This document shows, one piece after another, positions 23,871 to 36,000 of a stretch of DNA of 64,000 nt (the stretch's first letter is position 1; each line of letters begins with the position of its first letter). A program made the translations under genes and the position numbers. This DNA comes from Trichosphaerium sp. ATCC 40318. Taxonomy: Eukaryota; Discosea; Flabellinia; Trichosidae. The stretch spans positions 1-64,000 of the forward strand of contig JALMLS010000123.1 in assembly GCA_038496445.1 (NCBI GenBank), in the 5' to 3' direction. The notes under the pieces are model-generated. The model was not told where the DNA came from. It did no database searches and worked only from the letters and a program-made list of their open reading frames with translations.

Positions 23871-24283
23871 TTACTTTGCGGGTTTTGGGTGGTGTGGTGG
23901 AGGTGCGTCTCCGAGTGGGGTCTTGAGGGTGATAACTACGTCCTTGTGTACTGGCATCAACAACATTTGACCTTTGAAGTCAATCAAATCTCTTCTCTTT
24001 GCTGCCTTTAGGGAACCTACCTGAAGGAAATGGTTAGGCTGATTGTTTTGCTATTTTGACAAAAAAAAGAAAAAAGACTCCGTAGCGCACCAAGGATTCG
24101 AAAATCTGTTCGACCTCCTCATCGTAGAAGAATTTACCGAAAGTACAAGTCCATGTACCTGTCAACAAGTCAGCCTGCTGTATTTCACCAGTTTTTAAGC
24201 GTACCGTCCGGTTGTTTGTCGCCCAAGCGCTCCAAGTGTACTTGTACAAGTTTTACTTCGTTATCAACGTCGTAAAAGGACAT
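23871..24283 (-). CDS. Costars-domain protein (ABRACL-like)
   Basis: ATG 24283 (MSFYDVDNEVKLVQVHLERL) and stop 23871, two exons, about 110 residues. The domain reads LERLGDKQPDG, then WTCTFGKFFYDEEVEQIFESL, GSLKAAKRRDLIDF and KGQMLLMPVHKDVVITL. These are the successive elements of the Costars winged-helix-like domain (GxxxPDG, TFGxLFxD, LVGTLxAAKK, GELLLQGVHD). Costars proteins bind actin-related partners and affect actin dynamics; in Dictyostelium loss alters motility. A Pro/His-rich tail (APPPHHPKPAK) is added. The intron has a purine-rich body at about 24020-24085. Confidence 0.85.
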
Positions 24284-24614
24284 AACTTCGCAATGGTTAG
24301 TTACTGTTATTAATATCGTTGCGTAAGCGCGTGGTCATTGCGCTTGCTAATAAGCGGCATTTTCTGTGTGAAATGTATTGCTACAGATCGCCACACGATG
24401 CGAACAAATTTAGCGAATGCGCGCAATGACGCATAGGTCGCGAGCGAAAATGATAAAATCACAAAAATAGACGAGCGTCGTACCTGTTGTTGTTTACTAA
24501 GTTAAAAAAGTGATGGGGAAAATATTGAAATTTCGATGACTGTTTTTTTAACCTTTTATGCGCCGTTTAAAAAGTCAATAGCACATCCAAAAGGATAGAA
24601 ACTGTTTTTAGGAC
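24284..24614. other. Divergent promoter region
   Basis: About 330 bases between the Costars start (minus) and the secreted-protein start (plus), so both promoters must lie here. It has several GCGTA/TACGC-type words and otherwise no gene. Confidence 0.5.
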
Positions 24615-26411
24615 ATGTCATTTGTTACTAGAGGCATAATTACAATATTTTGCGCGTTTGTGGCCTCAACTTTGGCAAACGCTGACGCTGATACACCGTT
24701 GGTACACACAGCGCTCGAATTTGGCAAGGAGGTGTTTGGACACGCCAACCTATCAAACTATGTTTATTACACGTACAATACGACGCGTTGATGTTGTTTA
24801 ACGAGACGTCATAGGTTAAACCACGCAAGCGAAAGGCCGTTTTGGATTATTTTACAACCCTGTGATGGAAACCCTGATTTGATTGTCTCAAAACAAGATA
24901 AAACGCCTACGATTCATAAATACGAATACATGAGCATAAACGGTCACAGAAAAACCGACAAGGTAAATGTTGTTACAAGTTCGTTAACTAACGAGGTGCA
25001 GGTACAAATAGTACACTCTGAGGGTGTACTACACATTGGTATCTATGGTATGACGGCGTCAAACTTTACCATAAAGGCGACCTATGATGGTAAGTGAATA
25101 TTATGTCATGGACACGTGACTCATCAAAATGCAGGTGCAGCACCAAAGATGATACCAGGCAATAAAGGCTTGTTGAGAATGGCTACTATAACATCAAACA
25201 AAGCTGTGATCACTTGGAAGCCGTCACGTAATTATCCTTCGTTGTGACGCACTACTTACTCTACGTAGGCTTCATTGGTAAAGTTATGAACTCTACAGAA
25301 GGTTTGATTTTTTTTCTTGCAATCAAGTTCCTGTATCTTATAGCGGTTAGTGGCGTATAAAGTATACTACACTACAGATACAGAAGATAGTCTTACTTTC
25401 GGTTATAATCCGCGTAAAAAGACACTTGTGGATATGCCTTGTGGCATGAAATATTCAGGCGTTTTGGTAAAGATAATAAGTTTCAATTTATCTTATACTG
25501 TGAGTAGGCGCCAGGTGCATCCAAGATTTCCAAACAAGGAGGACAAATCACATACCAACATACGATAAACAGGCTCAAACCTAATACAGTGTATTCTGTC
25601 AATGTATTGGCTATACAAAGTGATACAGAATTTGCTGCATACGAAGTAAAATCCTTCAAAACAATAGGTACCAAAAGGGCTACAAAATATTTATCAACTA
25701 ATAACACTTAGACTTTACTCCTTTGTCTGTTGGCCGTTGGTACAGAAATTCGTTGAAACCAGGTATGTTGTTTGTGTAAATTGTGAAATAGGTAACGCGT
25801 GACGTGAAGGGATGTACAAGCATTACCGATTAGAGATTGGAAAGTTGTATACAAGTGATAGTAAAGACAACTATCATGTTCAAGCTCACTTAAAACTTAG
25901 AATTACATTGCATTCTACTTTAGGTAAATTCTTGTTCGTAACACTTTCTTTTTGACAAGTTCTAGGTGATGCTGATGTGTTGGTATCACGAGACGTTGGT
26001 CCACCTACAATCTATTCATCTGGTTAGTGTAGTAGTTGTTTAAGCTTTCTCTTAACACAAAGTAGATTATAGCTCTGAAGCTGTCACTATAGATGTAATA
26101 GACATAGATTATCCTCAGGGTATAAAAAAAACTTGTGACTTATACTAACAATAACTATCAGAGCACACTGCCTACTATATCTCTGTGTATTCAAAAGATT
26201 CATCACAGTATGTACTCACGACATCAATTTCAGACGTACATGCAAGTATATCACGTGCGTACAACAATGTTACTTGTCTTGTTTTCTTTTAATTACAAAA
26301 ATAGAGACTCGACAAACAACCAAGAAAAAAACCGAGGAGAAGGAACTCCCTGAGTGGCTCAGTACACTTTTACACGTTCTCTTTGAGATTTTGAAAGCTT
26401 TGTCTGATTAG
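24615..26411 (+). CDS. Secreted protein, NDNF/fibronectin-III-like
   Basis: ATG 24615 starts a signal peptide (MSFVTRGIITIFCAFVASTLA). The N-terminal module includes YVYYTYN, CDGNPDLIVSKQ and VQIVHSEGVLHIGIYG, with the shape of a PPC-like beta sandwich. Next are AVITWKPS and YKVYYTTDTEDS, then RLKPNTVYSVNVLAIQS, typical strands of a fibronectin type III domain. A second set follows (VGRWYRNSL...LKLRITLHSTL...DVLVSRDVGPPTIYSS), and a basic then amphipathic C-terminus ends at 26411. This order resembles animal NDNF-type secreted proteins. The assignment is by pattern only. About ten short introns interrupt it, so several junctions are approximate. Confidence 0.6.
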
Positions 26412-27115
26412 TATACATTTTAAAAAAAGCATGATACAAAAGTAAAAACAGGTTTTTAACTGCACCTGCATCGACTGTGATATCTCAACGCATACTAACT
26501 ATGTGATCAACGTGATTTAGAAAAAAAACAGTGTAACACGTGCTATTACAACAAAAGCTGTATTATTACTTACTACACGTGAAAAAGTACAAAAATAACG
26601 TGGTGTGAAAACTAGGCAAGCTTTCGCCACGTAGGTGGGGTGCACTACACAACATAATTAGCCTATACCTAGCTTTTTAGAGCAGATAGTTTTTTTGGGG
26701 TGCTAAGAACGAGAGATACAGTTTTTTAATACAAATCTAAAACTGAAGATTACTATGCCTCTATCATGATCTTCATCTTCCAACTACTTTAAAGTGCACA
26801 GATATCTGTGGCTTTGAAAAAGATAGAGAAGTACCAAATAGCAATGTAACCAGTCATACACGCGAGCAAAATCCTAGTTTAATGCATCGGGGTATCTTCG
26901 GATAAACTCTAGTGATTGGTTTAGCACGGAAACTCCCGGAACACAAGTAATAAGTATTTGTTAATGCACTAGAATACTATGTTACAGCTTCAAAGCACGC
27001 AAAAAGCGAAGAAAAGAAATCTCGTTTATCCTTTTGAGCAAAAGTTGTGCACACAACTTATGTGTCTCTAATTCAATTCTAACAAGCTGCATCCCTAGCA
27101 AGCACGTCGCAAATA
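26412..27115. other. Intergenic, no gene seen
   Basis: About 700 bases between two plus-strand secreted-protein genes. It is AT-rich, with a T-run at about 26691 and several CACGTG-like words (for example at about 26575). I found no reading frame with family signal and no recognisable small RNA, although a species-specific RNA cannot be excluded by eye. Confidence 0.45.
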
Positions 27116-27743
27116 ATGAAGCTTCTTATTCTCTCATTACTATTAACTGTACGTAAGATACAACTGTAACATGAACAGTTATCTCACGTTTCTTCTAAAA
27201 ATAGGTATGTTTGGCACAAACCTATCCTGCACGTAGGCGTAGCATGGACCCTGAAATTGATGACTGTAAACCTCTAACGTATGATCTCAGGAGTATTCAA
27301 GGCAATTGGGCACTTTCTCTACAAGGTGCTTTTTTCGATGGTACGTGGTGACATTGAAGAAAAAAACACCTTGTGCTAAACAAATACAAGGTTCCAACCA
27401 TTTCTTCTATGGTAACGGTATAATCTACTTTGATGGGTTGGGTGGATGTACAGGAAAGGACAACGTCCTTGTGGCAAGTGCAGATGCCGCGATTACTGCT
27501 GAATTTATAGGATACACAACATGTTCGTATAGCGTCAATCCAGGTACTTTGACAGGTTTTTAGACATCATGAACTTAACTTTCTTTTTTAGATGGCACAG
27601 CGATTTTGCAATTCACTAAAGCTGATGGTGGTAGTTTTAGTGACAACATCATCATTATTAACAAGAATTACATGACATCGTCCAGAAGAATGAGTTCCGA
27701 CCCTGGAGATGCTTGGGTTGCAGAATTCAAACGCCGTGGATAA
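27116..27743 (+). CDS. Small secreted protein, unknown family
   Basis: ATG 27116 gives a signal peptide (MKLLILSLLLTVCLAQ) interrupted after residue 11 by a GTACGT intron. The mature part of about 135 residues reads IQGNWALSLQGAFFDGSNHF, GIIYFDGLGGCTGKDN, YTTCSYSVNPDGTAILQF and SSDPGDAWVAEFKRRG. Three introns all splice in phase to this product. Its repeated short strands with paired Cys suggest a small secreted beta-barrel. No domain name can be supported. It ends at 27743, tail to tail with the NADPH oxidase 70 bases away. Confidence 0.7.
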
Positions 27744-27812
27744 TTGCGTTTTTGGTTACAAAACTGTACCATACACAATCTCAATAAAATTGATATGTAG
27801 TGTTTTTCAGTT

Positions 27813-30404
27813 TTAAAAGTTTTCTTTATGATACACAAATTTTGCACCATTGGCTGAGTTGGTGTATTTACAACATTTGTTATATAGAGTTTTCGATAGT
27901 ATAGGAGGTCCGCAAAAGAAACACCCTATTTTTGTGTTGTCATGAGATGCACCGATTCTCTTAAACACCTAATAAAGTTTTAACAAAATACATCAAGTGT
28001 CCTCATCACGTGACGTGATGAGAACCGATACTTGTGATATTATTTTTCTAGGAAGAGGACGTACTGCATCCCAATTTGGTCTGCCGTAAAGAGTACGTGC
28101 TTGAAGACCAGTCATAACATCAGGAGATTCTTAAAAAATATGTTTAGTCCGGTCGCCATATATACTTTTTGTTTAAGTTGTTACCTTCATCTATTGCCTT
28201 CGCTTCTTTAACCATCAGACTCTTTACTTTATCAACTCTTAATTTAGCTGTTAGATGAATATGTAGCGATAACCAATTGCCAACATTAGCCTCCTCAAGA
28301 TCTATTTTATTAAATAGTCAATGTCATTAAAAGAAATAAAGGATACCTGTTAGTAGCTGACCAAACCATTCGAAACTTGTTGCGTCCCTCGCTATCCAAT
28401 AAAAATACACTTTTTTGTGAGGTATCTGTTGGAAAAACAAGTTAAAAAAAGACGAAAAATGTACTCAATAGGCTTAGTTTTTCCATTGCCAATTGATTAT
28501 TTAAAGTCACAAAACTACTTTCTTACTCTGACAGAGTGACCTGTATTCAATGCTTGATCGATGGCGTGTTTTATACTTTGTAAAATCGATGCAAACGGTG
28601 TTACTTAACAAACAACAAATTAGCATTCATTTCACTACTTTTTTTGCATACCACCGATACCAGCACCTAAAATAACAATGTAAGCAGTTATCTACTTTTC
28701 AAATTACGAAGTATATTTACCTATCAACATGACTGTATCATAGTTAAAAACTTCTTCGCTGGCAGCGCCATACGGTCCTAGGAATAGCAATAAACATCAT
28801 TGTTTTTTTTTACTGAGGTGTACCATCTACCCTAAGTATCGCCTTTCCATTCGGTGCAGTGATGAGATTCCTTTGTATAACTCCATTTTCTACACCATCG
28901 GGGTTTAGAAGCTTTTGTAATTCCTTTGTCCAATCACCAGCAGCCTTAATTTCGAACGAATGATTAATTAAAACGCAAACTCTCGCGTACAAAAAATTAC
29001 CTTTATATGAACGCTTACATACTGCATCTCTGGCGCACTTGTAATTGTGAACGGATGATATTCATGTCTTGCAATATAAGGGCAACTCAAAAACAAATAC
29101 TAGAAAAGTTAACACTCCGTAAAGACAGCAACACCAACTACTTTAATTCGGTTTCGTTTTAAATTACATGAAAAAGGTTGTACCTGGCCAACTTTGTAAT
29201 TAAATTTCTCTTTTTGCAACCTCAACTCAAACACTTTTGAAGGATGCTGTCTTGCCTATTTTGTATTTTTTTTCAGAAAAAATTTATCACGTGATCAATA
29301 TCATTATTACCTCCACTATGATAGTACTCTGAGAACCTCTCAATATTCTTATGCCCCTCTCAATAGCATACATTACAAGAGGCCCAATAGCATATTGCCA
29401 AAACTGTGGTGGCGCAAATAGCTTGGCAAATCCTAAGAACGTTTGAGCTCAAAAAATAAAACAAACAAGAATAAGTCACGTACCATGGGCTATTCCCAAA
29501 CCAAAAAATATAATAAAAAGATGGTGAGTGTACCAAAATACCTCAAATCCAGGCTTTCTGACATGCTCATGAGCGGTGGTGTACATGAATACCATGACAA
29601 TAACCAACACAACACCTTTTTCGATATTATTTTAAAGTGCGAAGAGTATTACTTGCCTGTTGCTCCAGGCAACGTTAAAAATAGCAGATACCAATCGCTT
29701 GGCACTGATTCAAATCCCAAGTGAGCAAGATTCGCTTCAGTCGTCTGAGAAACAACACGAAAATTATAGTAATGAGCTCCTCTGCAGCTTTAGTTAATAA
29801 CACCACAGATATATTTCTTAGTACACGTGAAGTGCTGTCATCCACGCAATTGTCCAAGCTACGAATATTTAGCGATTGAACTAGAATAAAATGACCAAGA
29901 TACGTATAAAACGCACCAATATAGCGGTGAAATATGATATTCTAAGCGAAGTGTCAAAAGGTATTCAATCCCAAAATTTTGAGTTACAAAAAAAACGGAA
30001 AGAAACCTACCTTGTCTAGAGGAACCCACATACTTATCCAGCGTACTGATCGAAGCCACGTGATAAAATTACGGCACACAGTTATAAGTACAAGTGCTAT
30101 ATTCAGTTTTATTACTGCTGCAGAAGCACGTGCAAGTATAAGACCCCATCCAAGTAACTCTACACTTTTTCTTGTTCCGTTTGTTGGTGCAAAGTTTTTT
30201 TTTGCGTTTAGTAGATCTACAGGCACTTAGTGGATCACTGTTGTCACCTGGGATTACCAAATATTGTTTTAACGAATAACACGAAGTTTGCAGCAAACCA
30301 AAGAATCATCCAAGCTAGTTTGACACCATCATTAACACAGTACTTTTTAACCTAATAACAGTGAATTCCATCGAATTTGTACGCCGTTTAGCACCTTCCG
30401 CCAT
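27813..30404 (-). CDS. NADPH oxidase, NOX2-like
   Basis: It runs from ATG 30404 (MAEGAKRR) to the stop at 27813 over many exons. The N-terminal half is membrane helices (VKLAWMILWFAANFVLFV, IKLNIALVLITVCRN) with heme-domain signatures (RNFITWLRS, WVPLDK). The loop FAKLFAPPQFWQYAIGPL and ERGIRILRGSQ follow, then the ferredoxin-reductase part. It has HPFTITSAPE (FAD), VSVHIKAAGDWT, GAGIGVTPFASIL (NADPH), GLQARTLFGRPNWDA, and in the last exon GCFFCGPPILS and VYHKENF. The order and the HKENF ending match the NOX2/NoxA group. No EF-hands precede the membrane domain. It transfers electrons from cytosolic NADPH to oxygen to make superoxide. The last intron (27969-28064) contains a perfect palindrome. 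Confidence 0.92.
28003..28021. repeat. Perfect palindrome in NOX terminal intron
   Basis: TCATCACGTGACGTGATGA is a perfect 9-bp inverted repeat around a single central G. It includes the CACGTGA word seen in several promoters of this window. It could be a DNA-binding site or an intronic hairpin. Confidence 0.7.
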
Positions 30405-30808
30405 ACTTTACGCCTTTTTGAGTTCTTAGTTTCTTGTTTTACGTCGTTGTCTACAAGGCGCTCGTATTCGTGTGTGTTGCTTGCGCTAGGAAACTAAGCA
30501 TTTGTAAGAGCTCAAGAGGCATTAGTAAGCGGTTACAGAAGGATCCATCACTTTGTAATCCTACTAAGCTCCTCACGCGTTGTGGTTACCACTTTTAACA
30601 GACTCAAAAATGACTAACATGGCAAGTAATTCACTAAACGGTGAGTGACACTTATTAACGCTCAACTGTTCGCTGCTGAGCCCAGTCAGCGCGTAGTCTA
30701 TCATAACAGTGCACACGATTGTTTAATAACAGTTTGAAAAGCAGTAGAGGGCACGATTTTAGAACAGTCTTTTTTGGTCAGAACTGCCAATCATCTGATT
30801 TAACAACC
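30405..30808. other. Divergent promoter region of NOX and Rab GDI
   Basis: About 400 bases between the minus-strand NOX start and the plus-strand Rab GDI start. Both 5' regions lie here. No extra gene or RNA is apparent. Confidence 0.5.
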
Positions 30809-33025
30809 ATGAACGAGGAATACGACGTAATAGTACTTGGTACAGGATTAACTGAGTGCGTTCTCAGCGGTACGTAATTTTAATCTAGTCTTGTGGCAGG
30901 CCGTTAATCGTTATTGGCCATTTAATTGTACAGTGGTTCCAATGCTTACATTTTACATAGGTCTACTATCCGTTGACGGCAAAAAAGTGTTTCACTTGGA
31001 TCGCAATGACTACTACGGCACGCACGTTAGCTTGCCCTCTTTGCTTACAACGAATAGGAGCTGAGTGCGCTTCGCTCGATTTAACTCAATGCTTCAAACG
31101 TTTTTCAGGTACTTACTACCTCGGCCACAGGCTACGCTTCAATTTCTTCGCATTGTATGTTGTTAACAGCCAAAATTAAAATAGATGGCAAAGAACCACC
31201 AGAGAGCTACGGTCCGCCAAGAAAATACCTCATTGACCTTGTACCAAAGTTCTTGATGGCTGAAGGTACGAAAGCACTTTTTTTATCAACTTTGATCGTT
31301 TTCTCCATTACACCGTTTGCGCTGTTAATGTATTTATAAAGGAACACTCGTAAAGATTCTTGTGCACACAGACGTTACAAAATATCTCGAGTTCCAAAGC
31401 GTTGAAGGAAGTTACGTTTCAAAAGCAAGCAAGAAGGATAAAGCCCTAAAAATCCATAAAGTACGTCCACTAAATGCCTCCTGATCTTGCTTCTCATGAT
31501 CACGCTTTTAACCGTATTGTAATAACCCTTTCTAATGGCTATTTTAGGTACCTGCAACAGCAGGAGAGGCTACAAAATCTAAACTTATGGGCATGATTGA
31601 AAAAAAACGCTTCGCTGATTTTCTTAACTTTGCTGATTCTTTCGACCCTGAGAATCCTGAAAAGTCTAAAGGTACTTTAGTTACTTCCCGTACATCACCC
31701 TTTATTAATATTTTATTAAGGTATCAAGAAGGATACATTGACTAAGGACATGCTTAAAAAATACAAATTTGATTCAAACACCATTGATTTCCTTGGACAC
31801 GCACTTGCGCTGTACCGTGATGAGACGTAAGTGGTGTATTTTTTCTGACTGCAAAAAATTGGTTAACCTGTCATTTGGGCCAATAATGTGACGTTATGCT
31901 TACATCTTTTTAACTAGATGGATGGAGCTCCCTGCCACTGAGACTTTGGCACGTGTAAAGTTATATGGTGACTCTCTAGCTGCATACGGAAAATCTCCAT
32001 ACTTGTACCCATTGTACGGATTGGGTGACTTACCTCAAGCGTTTGCAAGGTACCAATTCTAAACTTGGTTTGGTCTAAAAAAATTTCTTTATTTTTTAAC
32101 ACATTGTCTAGACTTTCTTCTGTTCATGGAGGTTTGTACTACTTGCCAAAGAAAGTTGACAAACTTGTCTATGATGACAAGGGACGCGTTTGTGGTATAA
32201 GTTCCGATGGAGAGGTAAAACAATACAGAGATTTTTTTAATAGTTGGCTAAAATGATATTTAGATTGCCAAGTGCAAAGCAGTTATTGGACATCCTTCAT
32301 ACTTTCCTGATAAAGTTAAAAAAGTAGGACAAGTTGTTAGATGTATATGTATACTCGATGGACCTGTACCTAACACCAAAGACGCCAATGGATGCCAAAT
32401 TATTATCCCACAATCCCAAGTAGGACGTAAAAATGGTAAGAGGTCTGATTTTCTTACACAGAGCTAATCTATTGTCATAGATATCTATATATCATGCGTA
32501 TGCTCCACTCACGGTGTTTGCCCTAAAGGAAAATGGATCGCAATCGTTGGTACGTTAGACCTTGGTCATGACGCGTTTTTTTGTCGACATTTGAGACTCT
32601 ATCGCCTTACTATTGCTCTCTATTTTAGCAACTACTGTTGAGACTTCTGAACCAAATGCTGAACTAGAACATGGTATTAACTTCCTTGGAAGCAATGTAT
32701 TAGAGAAATTCTATTACACATCCGATCTATTCGAGGTAAACTTAGTTTTATTTTTATTAGGCTTATTTATTTAAATGTACTAATCCTTTTTTTTTCAGCC
32801 AACCAACGACCCTTCAAAGGATGGTGTATTTATCACCAATTCTATTGATGCTACTACTCATTTTGAGACAATCTCTAAGGACGTTCTACGCGTGTACAAG
32901 GCCTACGCCGGAAAGGTACTAAGCAGCATCAAAAAAAAAATAGAAAATTTTTTTGCTATGGGTTGATAACAGGCTTATTTCTTGCTTAGGAACTCGTATT
33001 GAAACCAAAGAAACAAGAGAGTTAA
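30809..33025 (+). CDS. GDI1: Rab GDP-dissociation inhibitor
   Basis: ATG 30809 reads [20 protein letters not shown], the hallmark GDI/REP nucleotide-fold start, then [19 protein letters not shown] intron (31018-31057) joins to [15 protein letters not shown]. Later segments include [87 protein letters not shown] and [10 protein letters not shown], then the stop at 33025. The length is close to the usual 440-450 residues. GDI extracts GDP-bound prenylated Rab proteins from membranes and keeps them soluble, so it is central to vesicle traffic. Confidence 0.96.
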
Positions 33026-33333
33026 GATTATTATTTAATAATTACATACACTACCCATCCCTTCCGGTTGTATAACTTGCTCTTTATGTGTTGTGATTAA
33101 ATGAAATTGTGCTTGCCCCTTTCAACATCTCTTTTTTTGTAGTTTGTTTTTTCTAATCTCTGTTTGCACGTGCTTCTTCTTCTGCTTCTTCTATCAATCT
33201 ATGTTCATTGTATTGTCTATGTACCACTCTATTTGTGTACCTAATATAACCCAATTATCAGAAACAAAGACAGTAAACAAACTCTTTCAAATCACGTTTT
33301 TTCCTAAATTATTCTTCAAAAAAACATGTTGCC
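33026..33333. other. Convergent intergenic region
   Basis: About 310 bases, T-rich, between the GDI stop (plus) and the SRPBCC stop (minus). It presumably holds both 3' ends. No gene seen. Confidence 0.5.
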
Positions 33334-33971
33334 CTACCAATGTCTGTATTTAAATTGAACCCACAAAGCTAGTGGATTGAATAATATACGACCAAGTAAT
33401 CCTGAAAGACCAGGCTTATATTGGTACTCAATAGAATCCCTGTCGATAAAACAATGAGCTCACTTTTCGAACAAACTCACAACAAAGAAACTTACAGTAA
33501 AATAGCTCCACCTGTAACTCTGTCGCGTTGCCAATGGTGAGAATGCTCCCAAAACAAGAGTGGCCCTAACGAAAATATGTCACGGAAATGTCATTTTGAA
33601 TTTTGGGAAAAACCTTCTTGTAGTGTATCTGTGAAGCCACTTGAGCTACAATTTGAGTAACGACCAGTCCACGTTAATCCCCATGTAGTGAAGCTAACTT
33701 TGTTGCCGTTTTTTACCGGGTCTGCCTGACATTTGGTAAATTCGTATTAACAATGGCGTATGTATCAGCATAGCGTATATTAATCGTTTGGCGCTGTTTC
33801 TACGCGTACAATATTGAATTTAAAGTTCCATGTGATAAAAAACGGTAACATGTCCTGTAGAGCTAGAGGAGTGCTATGAAACCTTGCCACATACTCTACA
33901 GGAGCACTTAAGCTAGATTGGTGGCGAAAGTAATGTATATGTCGTTGTTCATCGATTTTCGAACTTGACAT
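33334..33971 (-). CDS. SRPBCC (START-like) family protein
   Basis: ATG 33971 reads MSSSKIDEQRHIHYFRHQ, then SAPVEYVARFHSTPLALQDMLP, matching the opening beta strand and F-x-h-x2-P-x2-L motif of SRPBCC proteins. The C-terminal part has PLLFWEHSHHWQRDR, TDSIEYQYKPGLSGLLGRIL and LWVQFKYRHW, the usual D-x-[VI]-x-[YF] and G-x-LGR ending. These proteins form a deep hydrophobic pocket for lipids or other small molecules. This subgroup is often annotated as cell-division inhibitor SulA-related or cyclase, without proof. The ligand is unknown. The middle exon junctions at 33600-33780 are uncertain. Confidence 0.68.
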
Positions 33972-34180
33972 CGCGTTGTGACGCGCCCCGGCGAGTTTAA
34001 ACTCAGTCTAAAATTTTGACTGCACAAGAAGAGTACTTGACACTCAAATATCGTACTACACAATCGAAACAAGGTACGTGATACAGAAATTACAATCAGT
34101 TTCGCTATTGTCAAAAGGTCATTGCAAGAAATTGTAATGGTTTTTTCTATGCTTTTTTTTATTTTACAATTGATGCCTGT

Positions 34181-36000
34181 TCACGCTTCATTTCTATTTC
34201 CTTTAACATTTAGGCTATCGTTATTATCTTCATCTGAAGCTTTACTTTTGTTAGGCAACAATGGATTCGCATCTCGGAAAGTAGGTTGCATTAGGCTGTC
34301 TGCGATCGATACTAAAAAAAAAACAATGAGAAAGTTGCGAACAAGCTACAGAAGTAAAAAAAACGAACCTCTTCCATCGCCATTGAAATACGCCGTGGGT
34401 GTAACTAAAGGCTTAGCATCACAAGGTACAGACACAAAAGGTCTCACATCAGGTCTATAAATGAAATTAATACTGTGCCTTTTTGCACGTGATTATTTTT
34501 TGGGTACCTGTAGTGTAAAATTGTGGCAGCTAAAACAGCTGTATCTCCTGTGTTCCACCAATACGGTATAGGTACAAGTGTTATACCTAATATTCATATT
34601 AGAGTTTTTGTGGTTTTTAATGTTGCTGGGGTTCAACCAGTGTAAACTTGCATTGGAGAAAAAAAGTTCTGACTTTTTATGTTACAAAATTAGCGTACCG
34701 TGTTGTTTGCACTTTGAAAGTTTATCAATATCAGAGGCTTCTTGCACATTAGCAGGAGCAAATTGTTGCGGAAAATCTGAATAGTGTTGGGCGCCTGAGG
34801 TGCACAATAGTTAATCGTGGTGCCTTTAAAAAAGTAACTAAATTAGTGCACCTTGGAACTCCAAAGCAATGTTCAAGCCATGAACGAATACATCAAAAGA
34901 TGACTCTGCTATTTGCAAAGGAAACCCAGGTTCGTATTCTTCTACAACATCAAACATTGGAAGTATTGATTTTGTACAAACAAACATATGCCTAAAACGA
35001 GAATTAAATGAGAAAGAAATTGTTTGGTTTTTTAGAAGTTTTTTCTTACCTTTGTGCTGCCTTCTTGTTGTACTCTCTCAGAGATGCCTCATGATTTTTT
35101 ATTTCTGGGTATGTTTCTGTAATTACACCTGGCCAATAGTTTAATACGCTTGCTCCACCTACATCTTTAATCTGTTGCTTTGAAATACGTAACCAATCCA
35201 AAGGCGATTTGATCTTAAGTGGTTTTTCAATACTCTTTAAAAACGCTGATGCGTTCTTCTGCTCTTGCCAGTACTTTAATGGCCTTCTCTTTAATAAGAG
35301 AGGGTCCCATTCACGTTCCGGATAAAAATAGCGTAACATTTCAATGACACTATCACAAAACATGCTAAAACAAAACTGTTAGCTTCAGAGCTAATCAACT
35401 TTTTTTTGTTTGCAAAGAAAAGTTGATATTGATCTCAGCTTCTTACGCATTCAAAAACTTTGCTCCCATTTCTGTGTTAGCTACCTCAACACGTGAATAT
35501 TCATACCAATCATCAATTTTTTTAATATTAAGCTGTTCTTCAAGCTAAACACAATTACAAAAAAAAACACGTGCTACAATCAAAAAATAACATAAAAACA
35601 ATTGTAAAAACGTACAGCTCTCATACCAATTAAAAGTCCATCAGGTGATCCCCAAAAGAATCGTGGTACTTGGCCTGATTTTGTAAGCTATTTGGTAGTT
35701 GCTGGCTGAAAGTACAAACGTACAAAAGTGCCATGCAACCCAATCGTAATCAGGATACATGTCCTTTAAAAACGCGTACAAAGAAAATCCATAGCGTCTG
35801 ATAGTGGTTAGGCTTTTATACAAGATTGTCTAGAGGTTTAGTACTTGAAAAGGTTAGGCTGCAGCGCCACTGCTTTTTTACGCGATCTTGTGTACCTAGA
35901 GGCTCACTTAGTACGTGTTACAGACATACTGGCTCTACCAGTCGCGAATTTCAGTAATATTTAGTTTTTCTTCAAGCTAAGCGCATTAATTAGTTTGTTG
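34181..36000 (-). CDS. YPEHxW-repeat protein, copy 2, with Vsr-like nuclease domain
   Basis: Minus-strand exons read the same module as copy 1: SLYAFLKDMYPDYDWVAWHF, LEEQLNIKKIDDWYEYSR, VIEMLRYFYPEREW and FLKSIEKPLKIKSPLDWLRISK with VGGASVLNYW. A C-terminal nuclease-like domain follows: SSFDVFVHGLNIALEFQG, spliced to AQHYSDF, then EASDIDKLSKCKQHG spliced to ITLVPIPYWW, and a polar tail ending at TGA 34181. D...E-x-Q-G-x-QHY...D-x-x-K-x-x-x-C...GI-x-L-x-x-IPYW is the pattern of Vsr/DUF559-like restriction-fold endonucleases. Three C-terminal introns splice in phase, so this half looks intact. The 5' end is unclear: an exon-like segment at about 35940-36000 (LEEKLNITEIRDW) hits a stop. Cellular target unknown. 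Confidence 0.62.

Noticed and set aside
29443-29724. Plus-strand Lys/Asn-rich frame
   Set aside because: It is antisense to the NOX exons, which carry conserved motifs.
34122-34460. Plus-strand frame of 112 residues
   Set aside because: It is antisense to the in-phase C-terminal exons of the nuclease-domain gene.
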